Assembly (NCBI GenBank): GCA_964432205.1
Contig: CAYSMK010000015.1
Span: 1 to 64,000 of the forward strand
DNA length: 64,000 bases
Direction of reading: 5' to 3'
Source: Geomobilibacter sp964432205
Lineage (GTDB): Bacteria; Desulfobacterota; Desulfuromonadia; Geobacterales; DSM-12255
The position numbers and the translations under genes were made by a program. Shown here piece after piece: positions 58,305 through 64,000 of the stretch; the first letter of the stretch is position 1, and each line of letters starts with the position of its first letter. The notes under the pieces are model-generated. The model ran no database searches and had not been told where the DNA came from. It worked only from the letters and a program-made list of their open reading frames with translations.

Positions 58305-60176
58305 TTACCGCCTCATCCTGGCTTCCAGCATCGGGACAAACCCGGAACGGAGCTGCACCAGGGACAGATACTGTTCGATGACGCAGGCCTGATCGCCGGT
58401 GGCCAGGCAGGCCAGCCCCAGATTGTAGTGGGCCGGCGCATAATTCGAGTCCATGTCCAGGGACTTGCGGAAACTGGCGATGGCATTCTTCGGCTGGCCA
58501 AGGTAGTCGTAGGCGAGTCCGAGGTTGTTGTGGGCCTTGGCAAACCAGAGGGTCTGGGCCTCCGCATTGGCTGTCGACAGGTCCCTGAACAGCTCCACGG
58601 TCCTGTCGAACCGGCCGAGGTACGACCCCAGCTGGGTAAGGGCCAGCCCCACATTGTTCCAGGCATCGGGGTGCCCCGGGTCGAGAGAGATGGACCTGAC
58701 CAGGGGGGGAATCGCCCTGGCCGGCTCTTTCCGCTTCAGGTAGGCATATCCCAGATTGTTCCACGGTCGGGACAGTGTGGGCGACTTGCGGGTAACATCC
58801 TCCCAGAGCGAGACCTCGTCGCTCCAGACCAGGTTCCGCTTGACCGTAGCCACCACAAAGACCAGACAGAGCAGGGTCAGTGCCAGGCAGACCGAGGGGA
58901 AAACCCGGGAGGAGCGCTCCCGGCGCCCGGCAAGGCCGATCACCGCCGAACTCACGGCAAGAAAGGCTCCGGCCGACGGCAGGTAGACCCGGTGCTCGAA
59001 GATCGGATCGATAATGGGGATAACGCTCGATTCCACCAAGAGCGCAATATAGAACCAGCCGATGCCGATGGCCACCAGCCGGAGATGCGGCGCGGGCAGG
59101 AATGCCGGTGACGCTGTAGACCGGGAGCGGGCCACGCACCAGACTGCCAATCCGGCCAGCATGAGATGCAGTGCCAGCCCACCCAGGACAGCCGGTTCGG
59201 CAAGCGAGTGGGAAAAGGCAACTGCGTGATCCAGGTTCTGGTTCACGGGGAAGATCAGCAGGCGCAGGTAGGTGGCCACCACCCGGAACTGGGTCAGCAG
59301 GTAGTCGGTCCGGGAAACGATGGTCTGGACCCGCGTCGCCTGATCCGCAGCCGCCAGCAGCCCTGCCATTCCTCCCTTAATCCCCACCAGGCTCAGGGGG
59401 ATGATCGCCATGGTCATCAGGAACAGGGAGATAGGCAACAGGCGCGCCCGAAGCGTTCCCCGGAAACAGAGCAGTTCCAGAACTATCAGCATCAGCGGCA
59501 GGGTAAAGGAGATCTCCTTGGTCCGCATGGCCAGGAGCGCGGCCAGGAAAGCGAGCGCAAAATATACTGCCGAACTGCTGCGGCGGCCGGAATCGGCTTC
59601 GACCTGGGCCAGCCTCGCCCTGACATAGCAGGCCGCGGAGAGCAGATAAAACAGGGTGGCCAGGGAAGAAAACCGCTGGACGATGTAGGTGACCGCCTGG
59701 GTCTGGATCGGATGGCTCACGAACAGCAGGGCGGCAAACAAGGCGATTGCCCGGCCGTGATCTGCAAAGGGCGGAGCAATCCCCTGCGAGACAAGCGGAC
59801 TGCGCCAGAGCAGAGTGATCAGGCCGTACAGGGTCAGTGCGGCCGCCAGGTGGACGAAGAGATTGACCAGATGGTACCCGACCACCCAGTCGCCGTGCAG
59901 CCGGTAGTTCAGGGCAAAGCTCAGGATTCCCAGCGCCCGGCTGGACTTCAGCAACGATGGCGTCATCAGGGAGCCCAGGTCCTTGATCTGCGGGTTCCCC
60001 AGGATATTGACCATGTCGTCGAAGGTAAACGGAAACGTCATGCTGTTGGCATAGGCCAGCAGCCCGGCGATCACGACCAGGACAAGCCGGAACCAGCCGT
60101 CCCTGCGGGATGTTCCGGCAATGAACCCCAGGCATCGCCCCGTCAATCCGGGTATCTCCATGTCACGTCCAGTCAT
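58305..60176 (-). CDS. TPR-containing membrane protein (TMTC-like, GT-C fold)
   Basis: A 623-residue integral membrane protein. About ten hydrophobic helices (roughly 25-430) show a GT-C-like layout with PFTFDDMVNILGNPQI near the N-terminus. Four TPR repeats close the protein (about 455-610: WNNLGYAYLKRKEPARAI, WNNVGLALTQLGS, HNNLGLAYDYLGQPKNAI, HYNLGLACLATGD). This plan is shared with TMTC/DUF1736-type O-mannosyltransferases that use polyprenyl-phosphate sugars. It follows the two lipid-sugar GT2 genes, consistent with a protein or glycan glycosylation set. Start ATG 60176; an in-frame ATG five codons later is possible. Confidence 0.82.
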   Translation of the reverse strand: MTGRDMEIPGLTGRCLGFIAGTSRRDGWFRLVLVVIAGLLAYANSMTFPFTFDDMVNILGNPQIKDLGSLMTPSLLKSSRALGILSFALNYRLHGDWVVGYHLVNLFVHLAAALTLYGLITLLWRSPLVSQGIAPPFADHGRAIALFAALLFVSHPIQTQAVTYIVQRFSSLATLFYLLSAACYVRARLAQVEADSGRRSSSAVYFALAFLAALLAMRTKEISFTLPLMLIVLELLCFRGTLRARLLPISLFLMTMAIIPLSLVGIKGGMAGLLAAADQATRVQTIVSRTDYLLTQFRVVATYLRLLIFPVNQNLDHAVAFSHSLAEPAVLGGLALHLMLAGLAVWCVARSRSTASPAFLPAPHLRLVAIGIGWFYIALLVESSVIPIIDPIFEHRVYLPSAGAFLAVSSAVIGLAGRRERSSRVFPSVCLALTLLCLVFVVATVKRNLVWSDEVSLWEDVTRKSPTLSRPWNNLGYAYLKRKEPARAIPPLVRSISLDPGHPDAWNNVGLALTQLGSYLGRFDRTVELFRDLSTANAEAQTLWFAKAHNNLGLAYDYLGQPKNAIASFRKSLDMDSNYAPAHYNLGLACLATGDQACVIEQYLSLVQLRSGFVPMLEARMRR

Positions 60177-60360
60177 CAGCCCTGTCCCCTAGCAGATAGC
60201 ATGCCGGTCGGCAAACCGGTTTACTATACCTGCATTTGCCGGCCGGCAAAAGGAAATTTTCCGCCAGATCGCCGTATCCACAGGGGGATTGACAGGACTG
60301 GGCCCGGGGATTAAGCTCGGGACGTGCAGGCTTGGGGCTCGGGGCTCGGGGGCAAGTCAC

Positions 60361-60395
60361 TTAAACCCGCCCCGGGTGCGGTGACCGCACCCCTA
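60361..60395. repeat. Short GC-rich hairpin repeat
   Basis: GGGTGCGG-TGA-CCGCACCC, flanked by CCCCTAC. Related in style to the palindromes at 8933-8964 and 60733-60795. Confidence 0.5.
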
Positions 60396-60430
60396 CGGTG
60401 GATCAATGTTGGACCGGTGAGGTGATTACC

Positions 60431-60712
60431 ATGGAGATGTTTGGCGGGTTCATGATGCTGGTGTCGATTCTCTTCTTTTTCCTGGCCATAATCTGGTTCA
60501 TCCTGCCGTTCATCATCTTCGCCATCAAAGGCAAGGTCGACCGGTCGGTCGAGCAGTTGGAGGAGATCGAGCAACGGTTGGCCTCTCTGGAGGCGCACCT
60601 GGCCAGACTGGGCTCGCAACCGGCCGGCAGGACCGACACCACGCCCGACATCCCCCCGGTCGAACAGGGCGGGCCGACCGATGAATCGGCGCCGGATCGA
60701 ACGGCTCCCTGA
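60431..60712 (+). CDS. Small membrane-anchored coiled-coil protein
   Basis: A 93-residue protein of unknown family. One long hydrophobic helix (about residues 5-36, FMMLVSILFFFLAIIWFILPFIIFAI) is followed by a coiled coil (VEQLEEIEQRLASLEAHLARL) and a Pro/Asp-rich tail. ATG 60431 has GAGGTGAT at 5 bp; the frame upstream is open but lacks a ribosome site. It may tether or organise a partner at the membrane. It lies between converging genes with palindromic repeats on both sides. Confidence 0.6.
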   Translation: MEMFGGFMMLVSILFFFLAIIWFILPFIIFAIKGKVDRSVEQLEEIEQRLASLEAHLARLGSQPAGRTDTTPDIPPVEQGGPTDESAPDRTAP

Positions 60713-60732
60713 TCCTGCATCAATTTCCCGAT

Positions 60733-60795
60733 GATGTAGGGATATCCCTTGCGGGTATCCTTGTTTCGGGCACCCGCAAGGGGCGCCCCTACATC
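60733..60795. repeat. Nested palindrome overlapping the HD-GYP stop
   Basis: Outer arms GATGTAGGG and CCCTACATC enclose inner arms TTGCGGGT and ACCCGCAA. The right arm contains the stop codon of the gene at 60789-62483. Confidence 0.75.
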
Positions 60796-62483
60796 CTGCC
60801 GTGCATGGCCCGCTGGAGATAGGCGGTGAAGGCCTCCACCACTGCCCGGTCGAACTGGCTGCCTACGCAGCGTTGCAACTCCTTGATCGCTTCCCGGACC
60901 GACAGCCCCTTCTTGTAGGGACGATCGGACACCATGGCATCGAACGAGTCGGCAACCGCCACGACCCGCGCCGCCAAAGGAATCGACTCACCCTTCAGGC
61001 CATGGGGATAACCGCTTCCGTCAAACCGCTCGTGGTGATGGAGCACCCCGGGCAGGACGTCCTGCAACTGCCGGATCGGCGCCAGGATCGCCACCCCCTT
61101 TTCCGGATGGAGCCTCAAGGGGGGAAATTCATCCTCCGACAACTCCTCGGGTTTCTCCAGAAGCGCCTCGATAATGCCGATCTTGCCGATATCGTGCAGC
61201 AGTCCGGCCAGCCGGATCCGTTCCACCTCCGTCCCCGGCAGCCCCATCTCCCTGGCAATGGCGGTCGCCACGTTCATCACCCGCTCGGAGTGCCCCTTGG
61301 TCCAGGGTGATTTGGCATCGATGGCATTTGCCAGCGAGGCCACCGTATTGATGAACAGGCTCCGCATCTCCTCGTAGAGCCGGGCGTTCTCCAGGGCAAC
61401 CGCCATCTGGGCCGCGATCTTCTCGATGGTGAAGGCATCCTCCCGGACAAACTGGCCGCGTGCCGTGTCCCCCAGGAGAAGCACCCCCTTCGGTTGCTCC
61501 TTGCTGATGAGCGGAATGGCCATGAGAGACTCGATGCCAACGTCCCGCAAGGCTTTTTCCAGGGCGGACAGACGTTTCAGTACCCCCAGGTGGGGGATGT
61601 AACGGCTCTCACCATGGGTAAACGCCTGTCCGGCAACATTCCCCTTGCCAATCACCGCTCCCCGCTTGAGGGCTGGCAACTCTTCAGGAGTGACGTCACT
61701 CCTGGTGGCCAGGACCACCAGTTGCCCGCCGTCCCCCTCCAGGACCGACACCAGTTCACACTGCATGATCCGCTCGATCTGCTCCATGGCGGTATCGATG
61801 ATCCGCTCCTGGCTCAGGGATGAGGAGATGGCCTTGTTGATCTCGTCCAGGGTCAGGATGACGTCGATCCGCTTGGCCATATCCAGCGCCATTTCCAGGG
61901 ACTGGTCGAACAGCTCGATGTGGCTCACCACCAGCGCCGCATGTGAGACCATGTCCTTGATGACGGCGATCTCGCCCGGGGTAAAGGTCAAGGCAACCGA
62001 ACGCCGCCGGGCCACGAAGACCGCGCCGGTCACCTGGTTGTGCACCACCATCGGCACTGCCAGGAGGGCGAGACTCTTGAGGAGTCGCCGGAATATCGGG
62101 TTGAGCAGGCGGGAGCTCTCGGGGTTGGGGATCTGGAGATGGTGTTTCTTTTGGAGAATCGTCCGCAGCAGGGGGATCTTTTCCGGCACCAGCGGCATAT
62201 CCCTGAACAGTGGCAGATACCGGGGAGGCATGCCGCAGCTCCGGGCCGGGGCAAAGTCGCGCCGCTCCCGATCCAGCAGATAGACGACCGCCCAACCGCT
62301 CCTGACCGTCTTCTTCAGAAGACGGGAAAGACCCTGGAGCACCTCATCCACGTCCCGCAGGGTTGACAGACGCCGGCTATCCTCAATCACCTTGCCAAAG
62401 CCGTTCATGGTAGTGGCTAACCCCTGTCTACCGCGTGGCAAAGCCTGTTGCCAAGCGTCGGAATTTTCGTTAGTATGCTGCAT
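60789..62483 (-). CDS. GAF-GAF-HD-GYP cyclic di-GMP phosphodiesterase
   Basis: A 564-residue cytosolic signalling enzyme. Two GAF-like domains (about 30-185 and 200-365) are followed by an HD-GYP domain (about 380-560). The catalytic motifs are intact: HD in AGLLHDIGKIG, the following HHERFDGSGYP (GYP variant) and the ARVVAVADSFDAM helix. It should break cyclic di-GMP to GMP or pGpG in response to a small ligand or redox state sensed by the GAF domains. ATG 62483 is the longest start but lacks a clear ribosome site; ATG 62408 is an alternative. Its last codon lies in a palindromic repeat. Confidence 0.9.
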   Translation of the reverse strand: MQHTNENSDAWQQALPRGRQGLATTMNGFGKVIEDSRRLSTLRDVDEVLQGLSRLLKKTVRSGWAVVYLLDRERRDFAPARSCGMPPRYLPLFRDMPLVPEKIPLLRTILQKKHHLQIPNPESSRLLNPIFRRLLKSLALLAVPMVVHNQVTGAVFVARRRSVALTFTPGEIAVIKDMVSHAALVVSHIELFDQSLEMALDMAKRIDVILTLDEINKAISSSLSQERIIDTAMEQIERIMQCELVSVLEGDGGQLVVLATRSDVTPEELPALKRGAVIGKGNVAGQAFTHGESRYIPHLGVLKRLSALEKALRDVGIESLMAIPLISKEQPKGVLLLGDTARGQFVREDAFTIEKIAAQMAVALENARLYEEMRSLFINTVASLANAIDAKSPWTKGHSERVMNVATAIAREMGLPGTEVERIRLAGLLHDIGKIGIIEALLEKPEELSEDEFPPLRLHPEKGVAILAPIRQLQDVLPGVLHHHERFDGSGYPHGLKGESIPLAARVVAVADSFDAMVSDRPYKKGLSVREAIKELQRCVGSQFDRAVVEAFTAYLQRAMHGRM

Positions 62484-62593
62484 TCATCGTAGCATAATTT
62501 TGAATTTTTTCTCATTCGTCGATTACGGGCCAACACCGTTGGCGCTGAATGCTGCCGCGTAAGAGTCCGTCACCAGTTCAAGGAGGGAAGTAC

Positions 62594-63364
62594 ATGTCGT
62601 TGCTTGCAGGAAAAAAGGCCTTGATCGTCGGCGTGGCCAACGAAAAGAGCATTGCCTGGGGAATTGCCGAGGCATTCAAACGGGAAGGAGCGTCCATAGC
62701 CCTTTTCTATGCCGGAGAGACCCTGGCGAAACGGGTCATCCCGCTGGGTGAAAGTATCGGTGCCGAGCTCATCGTCCCCTGCGACGTACGGAACGACGAA
62801 GAGATCGCCAAGGCCATGGAGATGGTAAAGGAAAAATGGGGCGGCCTGGACATCCTCGTCCACTCGGTGGCCTTTGCCAACAAGGATGAGTTGAAAGGCT
62901 CCTTCCTTAACGTAACCCGCGAAGGGTTTGCGACCGCCATGGAGGTAAGCGTCTTTTCGCTCATCGCCCTGGCCAAGGCAGCTGCCCCGCTCATGGAGGG
63001 GCGTGAGGCGAGCATCCTGACCCTCACCTACTACGGTGGCCAGCGAGTTTTCCCCAATTACAACATAATGGGGGTAGCCAAGGCTGCCCTGGAAATGAGC
63101 GTCCGCTACATGGCCGAAGCGGTCGGCCCCAGCGGCATCAGGGCCAACGCAATCTCCGCCGGGCCGCTGAAAACCCTTGCCGCCGCCGGCGTTGGCGGGT
63201 TCAACCAGATCGCCAGCATCGTCGAGGGAAAGGCCCCGCTCCGCCGCAACATCACCAAGGAAGAGGTCGCCAACGCAGCCGTGTATCTCAGCAGCCACCT
63301 GGCCAGCGGCGTGACCGGCGAGGTGCATTTCGTGGACAGTGGGTATAATATAATCGGACTATAA
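62594..63364 (+). CDS. fabI: Enoyl-[acyl-carrier-protein] reductase
   Basis: Last step of the fatty-acid elongation cycle; target of triclosan. The 256-residue SDR enzyme has LIVGVANEKSIAWGIAEAFKREGAS, the active-site Tyr in LTLTYYGGQRVFPNYN and the Y-x6-K motif YNIMGVAKAALE, then NAISAGPLKTLAAAGV as substrate loop. ATG 62594 follows AAGGAGGGAAGTAC exactly. The next gene (hflX) begins 28 bp later on the same strand and could be co-transcribed. Confidence 0.97.
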   Translation: MSLLAGKKALIVGVANEKSIAWGIAEAFKREGASIALFYAGETLAKRVIPLGESIGAELIVPCDVRNDEEIAKAMEMVKEKWGGLDILVHSVAFANKDELKGSFLNVTREGFATAMEVSVFSLIALAKAAAPLMEGREASILTLTYYGGQRVFPNYNIMGVAKAALEMSVRYMAEAVGPSGIRANAISAGPLKTLAAAGVGGFNQIASIVEGKAPLRRNITKEEVANAAVYLSSHLASGVTGEVHFVDSGYNIIGL

Positions 63365-63391
63365 CTGCAGGAACGAGGATAAAGGAAGGCG

Positions 63392-64000
63392 GTGAAATGC
63401 GCTAGGCAACTAGCCTCGATCCTCGTTCCCCGTCCCTCGGTCCTCGATCCTCGATCCTCGCTCCTCGATCCCGCTTTTCGGAGAAAAGCTATTAAACAGC
63501 TCCACGGCAACCTTACCGGTCTCAAACCAAGCCAGATCAACTCCCTCGAACGGCTCTTCCGGCGCCGTATCCCTCAGGACGAGGTCGTTACCCTGGATCT
63601 GGCGCGGGCACTCCTGGCCATCTCCCATGAAATCGGCCGCCAGATCGGCATCCTGGTGAACCGGGTGGGGGAAGTGGAATATGTCATCATCGGTGATGAG
63701 CGCAGCATTTTCATCCCCGAACTCGCCGATTACCCCCTTGGCAGAAAGCTGCTGCGCGGCCTGCGCCTCCTCCATACCCACCTGAAGGGTGAGGCGCTGA
63801 ACGACGACGACCTGACCGACCTGGCACTGCTTCGCTTCGACCTGCTGGCAGCCATCAGCGCGCCGGCACCGGACCTCCCGCCGGTGATCCAGCTAGCCCA
63901 CCTCATCGTCCCCGGAAGCGGCCAGCACCCGTACCGGGTGGAACAGATCACCCCCCTTGCCCGCTTCAGCCTTAACCTCAGGGAATTCCTGGAAACGCTG
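63392..64000 (+). CDS. hflX: GTPase HflX, N-terminal part (continues beyond the window)
   Basis: About 203 residues are visible. From residue 34 the sequence matches the long N-terminal region of Geobacter-type HflX: AIKQLHGNLTGLKPSQI, RRRIPQDEVVTLDLARAL, GRQIGILVNRVGEVEYVIIGDE and YPLGRKLLRGLRLLHTHLKGE. HflX is a GTPase that splits stalled ribosomes. No ATG precedes the homologous region. The frame is open back to GTG 63392, which has AAGGAAGGCG just upstream. Between that GTG and the homologous part, the coding sequence is a CCTCGAT-type heptamer tract (about 63413-63470). The usual ATG at KAIKQLHGN is replaced by AGA, so the start appears to have been rebuilt by the repeat. Confidence 0.85.
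   Translation, partial: MKCARQLASILVPRPSVLDPRSSLLDPAFRRKAIKQLHGNLTGLKPSQINSLERLFRRRIPQDEVVTLDLARALLAISHEIGRQIGILVNRVGEVEYVIIGDERSIFIPELADYPLGRKLLRGLRLLHTHLKGEALNDDDLTDLALLRFDLLAAISAPAPDLPPVIQLAHLIVPGSGQHPYRVEQITPLARFSLNLREFLETL

Overview
The window is 64 kb of GC-rich chromosomal DNA from a Geobacter-like bacterium (Desulfuromonadota, formerly Deltaproteobacteria). This rests on gene content and order rather than on a search: long-form HisG, the rpsF-rpsR-yybS-rplI order, ispE/tRNA-Gln/prs/rplY/pth/ychF, many two-component and HD-GYP proteins, the carboxyspermidine route to spermidine, a possible sigma-54 promoter and many palindromic intergenic repeats. One assembly gap (100 N) lies at 42367-42466.

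Layout. 1-2.7 kb: MutS2 (runs off the left edge) and a GGQ release-factor-like protein. 2.9-10.2 kb: a PilZ protein, then a signalling operon of a triple-receiver hybrid histidine kinase, CheR and a receiver-less CheB, followed by a receiver-histidine kinase. 10.3-14.2 kb: a large Big2/YVTN lipoprotein and small envelope proteins. 14.3-23.5 kb: housekeeping genes (hisG, hisI, the rplI/yybS/rpsR/rpsF operon, a ferredoxin-like protein, ychF, pth, rplY, prs, a DUF2155-like lipoprotein). 23.6-30.9 kb: a probable integrated island at tRNA-Gln, flanked by a 25-bp copy of the tRNA 3' end and by two 141-bp direct repeats. It carries a disulfide oxidoreductase, an ArsM-like methyltransferase, DUF547, TfoX, SRPBCC, AhpD-like and TetR genes, plus several broken genes. 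30.9-36.7 kb: tRNA-Gln, ispE, a TPR-like membrane protein, an MltD-type transglycosylase, pgi and a Spy-like chaperone. 36.8-42.4 kb: speA, carboxyspermidine decarboxylase and dehydrogenase, and proC. 42.5-60.2 kb: a surface-polysaccharide cluster (glycosyltransferases, gmd, methyltransferases, flippase, EPS-type regulator, lipid-linked sugar transferases, large membrane proteins). 60.4-64 kb: a small membrane protein, a GAF-GAF-HD-GYP phosphodiesterase, fabI and the start of hflX.

Functional links. SpeA with the CASDH/CASDC pair gives most of a spermidine pathway that needs no decarboxylated SAM. The island oxidoreductase, ArsM-like methyltransferase and DUF547 resemble organoarsenical (arsenosugar-type) gene sets, but the radical SAM partner ArsS is absent. 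The polysaccharide cluster is probably controlled by the MarR-like regulator at 53946-54584, whose promoter region holds two copies of the same 18-bp palindrome.

The most unusual structural theme is repeated DNA. Heptanucleotide tracts recur at gene boundaries and in places have become the coding ends of proteins (DUF2304, YfhO-like, HflX, two glycosyltransferases). Several nested palindromes also lie at gene ends. All assignments come from reading the sequence and from family knowledge; no database search was run.
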